Assembly: GCA_020629755.1 (NCBI GenBank)
Contig: JAHDCS010000002.1
Location: 18,665-82,664 of the forward strand
DNA from: Flavobacteriales bacterium
Lineage (GTDB): Bacteria > Bacteroidota > Bacteroidia > Flavobacteriales_G > JALEGO01
Length of the DNA stretch: 64,000 nucleotides
Reading direction: 5' to 3'
The notes under the pieces were generated by a model, which was not told the DNA's origin, searched no databases, and saw only the letters and a program-made list of their open reading frames with translations. Of the stretch, positions 10,314 to 20,606 are shown in pieces. The first letter of the stretch is position 1. The number at the start of each line of letters is the position of its first letter. A program made the translations under genes and the position numbers.

Positions 10314-11377
10314 TTAATGGTATAAGATAGTGAGAAAACATGCGAGTATAGACCAGCCGCGACATCGCCAATATCGGTGAGGGCATAATCAATACTAAGA
10401 TCTTGAATCTTTACTCCAATGCCCATATTGGGTTGTATAGTCAAAAACTCTCTGTTGCCAATATCATTGGTTTGTCTTTGAATATTGCCAAATCCAAAAC
10501 GTAGGTAAGCTAATTTTTTATAGTCTAATTCTACGCCCAAATGAGGGTCAAGACCTAATGGGTCTCCGTTAATCAATACATTTCGTTTGCCATCAGTGGT
10601 GAGGTCAATATTTATTTCTGGCAGGATGCCTATTTTATCTCCCACATGAAATCGGTAGGCGGCTCCAAATATAAATTTTGGTAAAGTAATCTCTGTGCCG
10701 TTTTGCGGGATCTCATTTCCGGTTAAGGTAAAGACTTCTTGAGTGCGGTCATCTAAACGATAAGACCATGCATTTACAGTAGTGGTAATGTCTTTAGCTA
10801 AAACACCAATAGAAAGGTTGTTTTTGTGATACTGTAACCCTAGGTCTATACCAAAGCCCCAAGCAGAGGCAAAAGCGCCTACTTTTCTATGAATAATTTT
10901 AGCTGAAGCCCCCAAATCGACATGTTTAAGAATGCCTCTTCGGGCATAGGACACTAAAAAAGCATAATCGGCTGCAGAGAACGAAGTGATGTTGTCATAA
11001 TTCACATTGCCATTTTGATCGATTAAATCAATGGTATTAGGGATGTCGTCTATGCCAAATCTGATAAAGCTAATCCCGATTGCAGAGGCGCTGTCTAAAT
11101 TGTGGGCGCCTGCCACGTAATCGAATTTGGCAATACCTGCAAAATATTCAGCGTGCATAGCAGTGATATCGAATTTTCCAGGGGTGTTGAGTAATCCTGA
11201 AGGATTCCAGAATCCGGCTTCTGCGCCTTGGGTGGTGGCTACAACAGAAGAAGCCCGTCCAAAAGCATCAGCGCCAACGCCAATAGATAAAAACTCATTG
11301 CTGTATTTAGGCGCCTGAGCCCAAAGATGAAAGCCAAATAAATATCCCCCCAAAAAACAAAAAACACTACGTGTCAT
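10310..11377 (-). CDS. PorV/PorQ-family outer-membrane protein of the type IX secretion system
   Basis: Signal peptide; FLSIGVGADAFGRASSVVATTQGAEAGFWNPSGL...; overlaps porU-like gene by 4 bp. Confidence 0.8.
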   Translation of the reverse strand: MTRSVFCFLGGYLFGFHLWAQAPKYSNEFLSIGVGADAFGRASSVVATTQGAEAGFWNPSGLLNTPGKFDITAMHAEYFAGIAKFDYVAGAHNLDSASAIGISFIRFGIDDIPNTIDLIDQNGNVNYDNITSFSAADYAFLVSYARRGILKHVDLGASAKIIHRKVGAFASAWGFGIDLGLQYHKNNLSIGVLAKDITTTVNAWSYRLDDRTQEVFTLTGNEIPQNGTEITLPKFIFGAAYRFHVGDKIGILPEINIDLTTDGKRNVLINGDPLGLDPHLGVELDYKKLAYLRFGFGNIQRQTNDIGNREFLTIQPNMGIGVKIQDLSIDYALTDIGDVAAGLYSHVFSLSYTIK

Positions 11378-11476
11378 ACCTTTTTAAAATTACATATTTA
11401 TGTTTAGATAACTGCTATACAAATTTTTAATTGTGTAAAGCGCCCATTGTTTATTTACACTTTGTATTTTTGCAAG

Positions 11477-12292
11477 GTGTTTTTTATAAAAGCTCTACCA
11501 AATATAGCAACCCTTTTCAATCTTTTTTTAGGGGTTGCGGGGATTGTATTTACCTTTAATACTCAGCTTGAAATGGCCGCATTTTGTATTGTTGTGGCAG
11601 CAGTGTTAGATTTTTTGGATGGATTTTTAGCCCGTTTATTAGGAGTGTCAAGCGCCATAGGTAAACAACTTGATTCACTGGCTGATCTTATTAGTTTTGG
11701 CTTGTTGCCTTCTATGATACTGTTTCAGTTTATTCGCATTCATCAAAACCAGTATTTTGAAGATTGGCAAATAGGCACGCCCTTTTTTTATGAGAGTTTA
11801 TGGGCGTTTTTAATTGTGATATGTGCAGCGCTTCGCTTGGCTAAATTTAATGTGTCAGACAATCAAGAACACCACTTTGTGGGGGTGCCCACTCCTGCAA
11901 TTGCTCTTTTTGTAGGATCAATTACGCTTTTGTTATTTGATGAATTACGCCTTAACCTTTATGTGGCACCGCAATGGCAAGCCATAGTATATTTACAAGA
12001 AAAGCGCAGAATTTCAGAGTTTGATTTACAATTAGTAGATCTGTTTTTTGCAAAAAACAGATACATTATTTTATCTGTTTGTTTGTCTGTGCTGATGGTT
12101 TTACCCTTCAAGTTTATGGCCTTTAAGCCTAAAAGTAAATCACTAAAAGCGCATTTTCCGCAAATTATATTTCTGTTTTTGAGTCTTTTAATCTTAGGTT
12201 ATTTTGGATGGACACATCATGTGTTTGCAGCTTTTCCAATTATGTTTCTTTTGTATCTTGTTATGTCAATCCCTCTAAATTTTAAACGATGA
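11477..12292 (+). CDS. pssA: CDP-diacylglycerol--serine O-phosphatidyltransferase
   Basis: CDP-alcohol phosphatidyltransferase motif DFLDGFLARLLGVSSAIGKQLDSLADLISFG. GTG at 11477 fits the domain start (MFFIKALPNIATLFNLF) better than the ORF start at 11447; a TAnnTTTG box lies at 11465-11472. Confidence 0.85.
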   Translation: MFFIKALPNIATLFNLFLGVAGIVFTFNTQLEMAAFCIVVAAVLDFLDGFLARLLGVSSAIGKQLDSLADLISFGLLPSMILFQFIRIHQNQYFEDWQIGTPFFYESLWAFLIVICAALRLAKFNVSDNQEHHFVGVPTPAIALFVGSITLLLFDELRLNLYVAPQWQAIVYLQEKRRISEFDLQLVDLFFAKNRYIILSVCLSVLMVLPFKFMAFKPKSKSLKAHFPQIIFLFLSLLILGYFGWTHHVFAAFPIMFLLYLVMSIPLNFKR

Positions 12293-12540
12293 ATTACAAT
12301 GCTCATATTCATATTATGCCGCACGACACTATTTTAGATCCGCAAGGCCAGGCAGTGAATGATTCTCTAAAAAAACTAGGCTTTCAAACTATTGAAAATG
12401 TACGAGTGGGTAAAAAAATTTCATTTTCAATTCATGCAGATTCTAAAGAAATAGCTCAAAATAAAGCCAAAGAGGCTTGTGAAAAATTATTAGTGAACAA
12501 AATAGTAGAATCTTACAAGATTGAGATTCTTGAAAATTAA
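12289..12540 (+). CDS. purS: Phosphoribosylformylglycinamidine synthase subunit PurS
   Basis: 83 aa; NYNAHIHIMPHDTILDPQGQAVNDSLKKLGFQTIENVRVGKKISF... Confidence 0.85.
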   Translation: MNYNAHIHIMPHDTILDPQGQAVNDSLKKLGFQTIENVRVGKKISFSIHADSKEIAQNKAKEACEKLLVNKIVESYKIEILEN

Positions 12541-14128
12541 CTTCTTTTTTTTTCTTTTTTTTGGGGGGATGAGTATTACGGCTCAAAGCTCCTTAAAGGC
12601 GCCTGTCTTAACTAAAGAGAAAACTAGTGTTTTTACTTTAGATTTAACCAATCAAAGCGCTTGCAGTGTGGTGGGATATTTTAGGCGCAAAATCACAAAA
12701 GGGAGATATAAAATTTATTCTAAGAATAGCGCGCCTGTATCTTTAAATTTGAATACTGAGCATACGCCAAGCGAACACTATTTTTATACGACTCTTTTGA
12801 ATCAACAGGTTGATTCTGTGCAATTTATTTTTGAGACAGAAACGTCTTTTTCATTACAAATTGTGCCACTTGCCCCTAAGAAGGGACATGCTAAAGTAAG
12901 CACGCCTTCACCCATAGAATGCGTATGTAGCGCACCAAAAATAGTAGAGAGAGAAGATTGGTGTAATGCGAGTTGTCCTATTGACCAAACGCCAGACACG
13001 AGTGATGTTACACATTTGGTGATTCATCATACGGCCGATCAGCAGTATTCTGGTTCTGGGACTGATTTTTCTCAGGTAGTGAATTATTATTATCAGCTTC
13101 ACACCGATGTATTTGGGTGGGATGATATAGGGTATAATTATTTAATAGACCCTGATGGCGTAGTGTATCAAGGGCGTGCGTCAGGGTTAAAAGGCGCTCA
13201 TTTTTCATGCATGAACGATTCAACATTGGGGATTGCTTTGATTGGTGATTTTCAAGTAGAGCAACCAAGCACACAAATGCTAGAGGTCTTAGATTCACTC
13301 TTGCTTTATGAGACTTGTGATAAAGGCATTAATGTTTTAGATGCGCAGTATCATTTGGCTTCAGACTTGCAACTCTCTAGAATCATTGGTCATTTAGATG
13401 GCAATGCATCTTTAGAAGGATGTCCTTCGGGTACGGTTTGCCCGGGGCAAAATGTGTATCCGCTTTTAAATGCATTTAGAGATTCAGTACTCACAGATTC
13501 ATGTTTGATAGGGCAAACAGATTTGTATTACGATAATGAATTTACCCAAATAGAGACCTTTCAAAGCTCAGAAGATTCAATTTCTATGGCTTTTGTTCAG
13601 AAATTCTGGCAATGGCAAGATTCAACTTTTTTAAATACACCCTTTACGACTGCTAGTTTTTTATCTACGGATAGTGTTTTAGATGGATCGGATTCACTAT
13701 TGTTTTCGCAGATGTTTGAGTCTGATTCTTTAGAAGAGAGCTATTCATTTTCTTTTGCCTACCCGCTTCAAAACAGTTTAACAAGTCTTTATTTGATTAC
13801 TAAATTAGATGCTACAAATGCCATTGAAGAGTTAGATGAATCGAATAACTATTATGTGTTTCCGCTTATAGAACTGGAACCTCCGGTGGTGGGGTCTAAC
13901 ATAATGAATGTGGATGACACCCCAGTGTTTTATCCTAATCCGACCAATGATTTTTTGTATTCTAAGGATATAGTAAAAGACATTACACTATACAATACAC
14001 TTTTACAACCTGTGCTTTGGCGTAGCAGTATGCCGATAGATTTGCGGGATTTAGAGGCGGGGGTGTATTATGTAAGCTACAGCTATAATAATAAAAACAA
14101 GCTTTCAAAAATTATAAAACAAAAATAA
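12521..14128 (+). CDS. N-acetylmuramoyl-L-alanine amidase with T9SS C-terminal sorting domain
   Basis: PGRP/amidase-2 domain (THLVIHHTAD...FGWDDIGYNYLIDPDGVVYQGR...IGHLDGN..CPG) and C-terminal YPNPTNDFLYS...DLEAGVYYVSYSYNNKNKLSKIIKQ sorting domain. Confidence 0.85.
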   Translation: MRFLKINFFFFLFFGGMSITAQSSLKAPVLTKEKTSVFTLDLTNQSACSVVGYFRRKITKGRYKIYSKNSAPVSLNLNTEHTPSEHYFYTTLLNQQVDSVQFIFETETSFSLQIVPLAPKKGHAKVSTPSPIECVCSAPKIVEREDWCNASCPIDQTPDTSDVTHLVIHHTADQQYSGSGTDFSQVVNYYYQLHTDVFGWDDIGYNYLIDPDGVVYQGRASGLKGAHFSCMNDSTLGIALIGDFQVEQPSTQMLEVLDSLLLYETCDKGINVLDAQYHLASDLQLSRIIGHLDGNASLEGCPSGTVCPGQNVYPLLNAFRDSVLTDSCLIGQTDLYYDNEFTQIETFQSSEDSISMAFVQKFWQWQDSTFLNTPFTTASFLSTDSVLDGSDSLLFSQMFESDSLEESYSFSFAYPLQNSLTSLYLITKLDATNAIEELDESNNYYVFPLIELEPPVVGSNIMNVDDTPVFYPNPTNDFLYSKDIVKDITLYNTLLQPVLWRSSMPIDLRDLEAGVYYVSYSYNNKNKLSKIIKQK

Positions 14129-14134
14129 ATGTGC

Positions 14135-14749
14135 TTACTTATTCTCCGGAAACCAGCGATTCTGGAAGAATAAAAACGAGAGTATACCTATAGAGATGGA
14201 TGTATCTGCTACATTGAAAATAGGCTGAAAAAATTGCACACGTGCTCCGGCATAACCAGTTAAATCAATGATTTTCCAATCGGGCCAACAACAAAAGTCT
14301 ATAATGGGTAGGTAAATCATATCCACAACGCGTCCTTGTAAGAAACTTTCGTACCCTTCGCCCATAGGCACTACTTTGGCAACTTCAAATAAACTATCAG
14401 TAAAGAATAAACCATAGAACAGTGAGTCAAATAAATTACCTACTGCTCCTGCTAAAACCAATCCGGCGCAGATTAACATGCCGGTATGTACCTTGGCTTT
14501 TTTACTGTATTTGTATAGGTAATAAAATCCAACAATAGAAAAGATAATTCTAAAAGTAGTTAGAGCAATCTTGCCCCAAACCCCACCAAATTCAAAACCA
14601 AAGGCCATACCTGGGTTTTCTGTAAAATGTATACGGAACCAGTCAAAAATAATCAGCTCTTGCCCAATTGACATATTGAGCTTTACCCAAATTTTACTTA
14701 GTTGGTCAATGCCTAAAACAAGAAAAAATACAAAAAGAGATAGGCGCAT
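14135..14749 (-). CDS. lspA: Lipoprotein signal peptidase
   Basis: FVLGIDQLSKIWVK...FTENPGMAFGF...GAVGNLFDSL...GRVVDMIYL...FNVADTSISIG signal peptidase II motifs. Confidence 0.92.
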   Translation of the reverse strand: MRLSLFVFFLVLGIDQLSKIWVKLNMSIGQELIIFDWFRIHFTENPGMAFGFEFGGVWGKIALTTFRIIFSIVGFYYLYKYSKKAKVHTGMLICAGLVLAGAVGNLFDSLFYGLFFTDSLFEVAKVVPMGEGYESFLQGRVVDMIYLPIIDFCCWPDWKIIDLTGYAGARVQFFQPIFNVADTSISIGILSFLFFQNRWFPENK

Positions 14750-14762
14750 TAAAAATCTATGA

Positions 14763-15143
14763 TTAAGTCCTTTGATTCTTTTTTGCCTCTATGCTTTGTG
14801 TAGCATGCGGCACAACGCGTAAACGCTCTTTTGAGATTAACCGACCTGTATCACGGCATATCCCATAGGTTTTGTTTTCAATGCGAATAAGCGCATCTTC
14901 TAGGTTTTTAATGAATTTTTTTTCGCGTGTAGCAAAGCGAGCAGTATCTTCTCTAGATAAAACGTCGGATCCATCTTCTAGCATTTTAAATGTAGGAGAA
15001 GTATCTTCAGTGCCATTGTCATTTTCTTTAGAAATGGCAGCCTTTAACAACTCGTAGTTTTCTCTCGCTTCTGCAAGCTTTTTTTCAATGAGTTCTCTAA
15101 ACTCCTGAAGCTCATTGTCGTTGTATCTTGTTTTTTCTGCCAT
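14763..15143 (-). CDS. TraR/DksA family protein (degenerate zinc finger)
   Basis: C-terminal IENKTYGICRDTGRLISKERLRVVPHATQSIEAK; only one Cys of the C4 finger remains. Confidence 0.8.
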   Translation of the reverse strand: MAEKTRYNDNELQEFRELIEKKLAEARENYELLKAAISKENDNGTEDTSPTFKMLEDGSDVLSREDTARFATREKKFIKNLEDALIRIENKTYGICRDTGRLISKERLRVVPHATQSIEAKKNQRT

Positions 15144-15223
15144 AAATGCAAGCTTAGTTACGCAATTTATAAAACTTAACGAATATGCAAAATAAATTTA
15201 ACGTTTTTTTGTAAAAACAAAGA

Positions 15224-18200
15224 TTAGTTGTGTTTGCTTAGCCAGATATGAGTTTGAATGCCTGCTTCAATTTCAATAGAAGTATTGGGTGTATTAATAG
15301 AAGAATCAATGGTCAATTGCGCACACAAAGTTTCTTTACAGATATAGGTTTTGTTTTGCGTAATAGCCAGGTCTAATTCTGGATTAGAAAGTAACGAAAC
15401 CTCAATTTTATCTGTAACCTCTAATCCTTTTTCTTTGCGTAAATTTTGAATGCGATTGACAAGTTCTCTGGCTAATCCTTCATTTTTCAAGTCTTCAGAT
15501 ATAGCAACATCAAGTGCCACAGAAATAGATCCTTCAGACGCAATTTTTAAGCCTTCAGCATCAGAGGTTTGTAAAATCACATCTTCAAGAGAAATATCAA
15601 AAGACTGATCTTCACATGACACAGAATAAAGCTCTCCCTTTTCAAGGGCAAGGATTTCTTCAGAACTTAGATTGGTAATCTTTTCGGCTACTTGTTTCAT
15701 ATACTTGCCGCATTTTTTACCCAGTGTTTTAAAGTTTGCCTTAGAGGTTTTCTTAAATATAGGATCAGAGGCGTCAGCGTAGGTAATAGATTTTACGTTT
15801 ATCTCTGATAAGATTAAGTCTTTTATAGCTTCAACTTGTTCTTGTTGGGTTTTATGTTGTGCAACAAAAATGAGTTTTTCTAAAGGTTGGCGCACTTTTA
15901 TTTTTTCTTTTTTACGTATAGATAAAGCCAATGAACAGATTTTTTGTGCCTGATCCATTTTTTGTTCAAGTGTTTTGTCAATTAAAGAAGAGATGCTTTC
16001 AGGAAAATCAACAAGGTGAACAGAGGTGTGAGAGCCAGTTAAATCTTGGTATAATTGATCACTATAAAAAGGGGCAATGGGCGCCACCAATTTACTGATG
16101 GTTAAAAGACAGGTGTGCAAAGTGGTATATGCAGCTTTTTTATCGGCGGTAAATGCCCCAATCCAGAACCGTTTTCTTGACAAACGAACATACCAGTTAC
16201 TTAAGTGTGCCACGACAAATTCGCTAATTTCTCTGGCGGCCCTTGTGGGTTCGTAGTTGGTATATTGCTCATCTACTAATGCAACGAGTGAATTTAATTT
16301 TGACAGTACCCAACGATCAAGTTCAGAAAATTCAGCTTCATTTTTATGGGTGTCAAAATCAAATTGATCTACATTGGCGTAAAGGGCAAAAAAAGCATAA
16401 GAGTTATAAAGAGCTCTGAAAAATTTCTTTTGTACTTCTTCAATGCCTTCTAAATCAAACTTTAAGTTATCCCAAGGCTGGGCATTTGAGATCATGTAAA
16501 ACCGTGTTGCGTCTGGCCCGTATTTAGCAATGGTTTCAAACGGATCAGCAGCGTTACCTAGTCGTTTAGACATTTTTTGGCCATTCTTATCTAACACTAA
16601 TCCGTTAGACACCACGTTTTTATAGGCTACTGAATCAAAGCACATGGTGGCAATAGCGTGTAAGGTGAAAAACCATCCGCGGGTTTGATCGACCCCTTCG
16701 GCAATAAAATCAGCCGGATATCCTAAAGCATTTTCAATTTTTTCTTTATTTTCAAACGGATAATGCCACTGTGCATAAGGCATGGCTCCAGAGTCAAACC
16801 AGACATCTATTAAATCGGTTTCTCGATATAGTTTTTTGCCAGATTTAGAAACTAAAACAATATCATCTACATAAGGGCGGTGCAAATCTATTTTGTCGTA
16901 GTTGTCTTCTGAAAAGTCTTCTGGTGTAAAGCCTTCTAGCGGGTTTTTATCCATCCCCCCAACACTCACAGAATACACACATAAACCATACAACTCTTTT
17001 AAAGACCCCACGCATAGTTGTTCGCTGCGGTCTTCTGACGACCAAATCGGAATGGGAATACCCCAATACCGCGAGCGCGATAAATTCCAGTCTTGGAGGT
17101 TTTCAAGCCAATTACCAAACCTGCCGGTGCCGGTAGAGGCGGGCTTCCAGTTTATTTTTTTATTGTTGGCAATCAGCTTGTCTTTTACAGCAGTTGTTTT
17201 CACAAACCACGAGTCTAAAGGGTAATACAAAACAGGTTTATCTGTACGCCAACAGTGTGGGTAATTGTGGGCATATTTTTCAACTTTAAACGCTTTATTT
17301 TCTTCTTTTAGGTGGATGGCAATTTGCACATCTACAGATTTTTCTGGGGCTTTGTCTTTTTCGTAGTATTCGTTTTTCACGAATTTACCCGACAGAAAAC
17401 CAAGACCTTCTCTAAATTTTCCGGTAGTATCTACAAGGGGCACCAAATCGCCGTTTTCATCTTTAATCAGCATGGGGGGCACTCCAGCTTTTTTAGCCAC
17501 CAGGGCATCGTCAGCTCCAAATGTGGGAGCGGTGTGTACTATACCTGTACCATCTTCAGTGGTCACAAAATCACCTGCTATGACCACAAAAGCCTTCTCT
17601 GGGGTTTCAAAAGGTTTGGCCACATCCATCAGCGGATGGTATGTTAAGCCTACTAAATCGTTGCCTTTATGCGTACTTACTATTTTATAAGGGATATTCT
17701 TGCCGTTGTTTTGATAGCCACTTAAATCATTTGTAGGCTCACCTGAAAAATGTTTAGCGATGAGGTTTTCAGCCAAGACAACGCGTATTTTTTTGTGCGT
17801 ATACGCATTGAAGGTTTCAATAAGTACGTAATCGATTTTTTCTCCAATGGTGAGCGCGGTGTTAGAAGGAAGCGTCCAAGGGGTGGTGGTCCAGGCGAGC
17901 ATATGTACGTCTTGTTTGCCGAAAAGTGTTTCTTTTTGGGGGGATGATCTAAGCAAAAACTGTGCGACTACAGTAGTATCTTTCACATCTTTATAACAGC
18001 CTGGTTGATTCAGTTCATGAGAAGAAAGCCCTGTGCCTGCAGCAGGAGAATAGGGTTGAATGGTGTATCCTTTATATAATAGTTGTTTGTCGTACAAGCG
18101 TTTTAAAAGCCACCAAACCGATTCAATGTATTTGTTTTTATAGGTAATGTATGGGTTTTGCATGTCGACCCAATAGCCCATTTTATCGGTGAGATTATTC

Positions 18201-18595
18201 CAATGATCAGTATAACGCATGACCGTTTCACGACATTTTTTATTATACTCTTCTATCGATATTTTTTGACCGATGTCTTCTTTGGTAATGCCAAGTTCTT
18301 TTTCGACACTAAGTTCAACGGGCAATCCGTGGGTGTCCCACCCGGCCTTTCGCTCTACGCGAAAGCCTTTTTGTGTTTTGTAGCGGCAAAAGATGTCTTT
18401 GATGGTTCTAGCCATCACGTGGTGAATACCAGGCATACCGTTCGCCGAAGGCGGGCCTTCAAAAAACACAAACGGATTGCCCTTGTCTTTGTCAGAGACA
18501 CTCTTCTCAAAGACATTTTTATCCTTCCAGAATGTTGCAATTTGCTCCGCAATTTGCGGAAGGTTTAAGGTTTTATAGGTATTGAATTTTTTCAT
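15224..18595 (-). CDS. ileS: Isoleucyl-tRNA synthetase
   Basis: 1123 aa; FEGPPSANGMPGIHHVMART (HIGH region) and KMSKRLGN (KMSKS). Confidence 0.95.
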   Translation of the reverse strand: MKKFNTYKTLNLPQIAEQIATFWKDKNVFEKSVSDKDKGNPFVFFEGPPSANGMPGIHHVMARTIKDIFCRYKTQKGFRVERKAGWDTHGLPVELSVEKELGITKEDIGQKISIEEYNKKCRETVMRYTDHWNNLTDKMGYWVDMQNPYITYKNKYIESVWWLLKRLYDKQLLYKGYTIQPYSPAAGTGLSSHELNQPGCYKDVKDTTVVAQFLLRSSPQKETLFGKQDVHMLAWTTTPWTLPSNTALTIGEKIDYVLIETFNAYTHKKIRVVLAENLIAKHFSGEPTNDLSGYQNNGKNIPYKIVSTHKGNDLVGLTYHPLMDVAKPFETPEKAFVVIAGDFVTTEDGTGIVHTAPTFGADDALVAKKAGVPPMLIKDENGDLVPLVDTTGKFREGLGFLSGKFVKNEYYEKDKAPEKSVDVQIAIHLKEENKAFKVEKYAHNYPHCWRTDKPVLYYPLDSWFVKTTAVKDKLIANNKKINWKPASTGTGRFGNWLENLQDWNLSRSRYWGIPIPIWSSEDRSEQLCVGSLKELYGLCVYSVSVGGMDKNPLEGFTPEDFSEDNYDKIDLHRPYVDDIVLVSKSGKKLYRETDLIDVWFDSGAMPYAQWHYPFENKEKIENALGYPADFIAEGVDQTRGWFFTLHAIATMCFDSVAYKNVVSNGLVLDKNGQKMSKRLGNAADPFETIAKYGPDATRFYMISNAQPWDNLKFDLEGIEEVQKKFFRALYNSYAFFALYANVDQFDFDTHKNEAEFSELDRWVLSKLNSLVALVDEQYTNYEPTRAAREISEFVVAHLSNWYVRLSRKRFWIGAFTADKKAAYTTLHTCLLTISKLVAPIAPFYSDQLYQDLTGSHTSVHLVDFPESISSLIDKTLEQKMDQAQKICSLALSIRKKEKIKVRQPLEKLIFVAQHKTQQEQVEAIKDLILSEINVKSITYADASDPIFKKTSKANFKTLGKKCGKYMKQVAEKITNLSSEEILALEKGELYSVSCEDQSFDISLEDVILQTSDAEGLKIASEGSISVALDVAISEDLKNEGLARELVNRIQNLRKEKGLEVTDKIEVSLLSNPELDLAITQNKTYICKETLCAQLTIDSSINTPNTSIEIEAGIQTHIWLSKHN

Positions 18596-18645
18596 CTTGT
18601 CAAGAGACGCTATGTAAAAGTAAAAAACAGTTGTATACTAAAAGG

Positions 18646-20178
18646 TTATTTCTTATTAGAATCTACCACAATGCGCTCTTCTCTATTTACAAGCTCCCAG
18701 GCGGTGTAAAAGATAAGGCGAGTGATGTTTTCCATTTTTTGAAAATCTATTTTTTCTTTCGTATCGGTATGTTTGTGGTAATCGGCATGTACGCCATTAA
18801 AATAAAAGATCACCGGAATGTTGTTTTTGGCAAAGTTGTAATGGTCGCTTCTGTAGTAAAAACGGTTAGGTTCATTTTCAACGTTATACCGGTAATCTAG
18901 ATCAATTTTAGTGTAATCGGTATTGGCTTTTTCAGAGATGTTATGCAGTTCTGAACTTAGTTTGTCTGAGCCAATTAAATACACATAATTACCATTGGTA
19001 TGGTTGGTGTCAATGCGTCCAATCATGTCAATATTTAAGTTTGCTACGGTGTTTTTTAAATCAAACACCGGAAAGTCTGTATAATATTTAGAACCCAATA
19101 AGCCTTTTTCTTCACCAGATACTGGCATGATTAACACAGATCTTCTGGGGCCTTTGCCGTCTTGTTTGGCTTTTTTAAAACTCTCAGCTATTTCTAAAAG
19201 GGCAGCGGTACCGGAGGCATCATCGTCGGCGCCATAATAAATTTTTCCGTCTTTTTTGCCTAAATGGTCGTAGTGAGCAGTGAGCACAACGAGCTCTTCT
19301 TTTTTATCTGTGCCTTCGATATATCCGAGCACATTTTCTGAGGATAGATCTTTTTTCTTTCGATTTACAGCAATTTCTACCGACGTTTTAATCGTAAAGC
19401 TAAAGGGCGTTTTTTGTGTTTTCTTCTTTGCTTTTTTAAAGGGATAAGGGCTGTTGTTAAACAGAGAGTTTTGCACGGCCTTTGAGACATGAAAATGTGG
19501 GGCGTATTTTGAAGCGTTTGAATCTGTTTTAAGCCGCACATAGTCTTTGTTGATGTAATGGTCTAGCGCTTTGGCGTCAACCTTATAATGGTCATCTAAA
19601 ATAATGACAGCTTTTACGCCTTTTTCTTTGGCTTTTTGCACTTTGGTGCGCCAGTGTTTGGTCCAAAAATCGGCTTGTTTTTTATTTTCTTTTAAAAGCG
19701 ATTTAGGCGCTCCTTTCAAAATAACAATGATTTTATCAAATACATCCACATCTTTATAATCGTTGTAAAACTCTGACTCAATCCCATACCCTAAGAAAAG
19801 AACGTCATCTGCTGAATACACGCCGTTTTCAAATCCTCTGAAATAAAAGAAATCTTCAAAGAAATCATAAATAGTATCAGAACCCACATTTAGAAAAGAA
19901 TTACCCGCTTTTTGAGCTTCGAGCGGAAATTCCTGATAATATCCTTGTTTTAAATTGTTTATTGGAGGGATGCCTAAGGCTTGAAAGTGTTTTTTCATAT
20001 AACGGGCTGCTTTTTTTTGACCAAGCATTCCGGTTTCACGTCCTTCTAGACTATCAGAAGCTAAAACATAGAGGTGTGTTTTTAAGTCTTTGGCCGTAAT
20101 CATTTCTGCGTATTTTTTTTGAGAAAACGCAACACTCATCCCCCCAATAATAAAAGCAATAAATAATAAATGTTTCAT
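18646..20178 (-). CDS. M28-family metallopeptidase
   Basis: Signal peptide; LVVLTAHYDHLGKKDGKIYYGADDDASGTAALLEIA...PVSGEEKGLLGS. Confidence 0.85.
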   Translation of the reverse strand: MKHLLFIAFIIGGMSVAFSQKKYAEMITAKDLKTHLYVLASDSLEGRETGMLGQKKAARYMKKHFQALGIPPINNLKQGYYQEFPLEAQKAGNSFLNVGSDTIYDFFEDFFYFRGFENGVYSADDVLFLGYGIESEFYNDYKDVDVFDKIIVILKGAPKSLLKENKKQADFWTKHWRTKVQKAKEKGVKAVIILDDHYKVDAKALDHYINKDYVRLKTDSNASKYAPHFHVSKAVQNSLFNNSPYPFKKAKKKTQKTPFSFTIKTSVEIAVNRKKKDLSSENVLGYIEGTDKKEELVVLTAHYDHLGKKDGKIYYGADDDASGTAALLEIAESFKKAKQDGKGPRRSVLIMPVSGEEKGLLGSKYYTDFPVFDLKNTVANLNIDMIGRIDTNHTNGNYVYLIGSDKLSSELHNISEKANTDYTKIDLDYRYNVENEPNRFYYRSDHYNFAKNNIPVIFYFNGVHADYHKHTDTKEKIDFQKMENITRLIFYTAWELVNREERIVVDSNKK

Positions 20179-20606
20179 GATGGATCAATTTTTTGAACAC
20201 GCATTAAATGACGGCCACTCTCAAACTCAGCGTCTAAAAACGCTTTAAGAATGTCTTTCGCCTGATCTATAGAAATAAATCGAGCAGGCAAGGCAAGCAC
20301 ATTGGCGTTGTTATGCGCTTTAGCCAGTTGGGCGATTTGAGGCGACCAACAAAGCGCCGAACGAATGCCTTTATGTTTGTTGATGGCCATATTAATGCCG
20401 TTGCCAGATCCGCAAATCACAATGCCTTTTTGGGCCCGTTTGTTTATGACAGTAGACGCTACTAAATGAGCATAATCGGGGTAATCTACGCGGTGATCAT
20501 GGTGCGGGCCTAGATCGATTACTTCAATGTCTTGATTGGTTAAATAGGTGATAAGCTCTGCTTTAAGTGCAAAGCCAGCATGGTCAGAACCTATGGCGAA
20601 TGTCAT
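20175..20606 (-). CDS. rpiB: Ribose-5-phosphate isomerase B
   Basis: AIGSDHAGFALKAEL...VICGSGNGINMAINKHKGIRSALCW. Confidence 0.92.
   Translation of the reverse strand: MTFAIGSDHAGFALKAELITYLTNQDIEVIDLGPHHDHRVDYPDYAHLVASTVINKRAQKGIVICGSGNGINMAINKHKGIRSALCWSPQIAQLAKAHNNANVLALPARFISIDQAKDILKAFLDAEFESGRHLMRVQKIDPS

Noticed and set aside
12802-13298. Minus-strand ORFs (65, 64, 96 aa) inside the amidase gene
   Set aside because: Shadow ORFs antisense to a clear coding gene.
14763-15143. Degenerate zinc finger in the DksA-like protein as a novelty
   Set aside because: Loss of finger cysteines is, as far as I know, common in Bacteroidota TraR/DksA proteins.
16902-18568. Several + strand ORFs (107, 111, 72, 65, 136 aa) inside ileS
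   Set aside because: Antisense shadow ORFs; no domain-like sequence.
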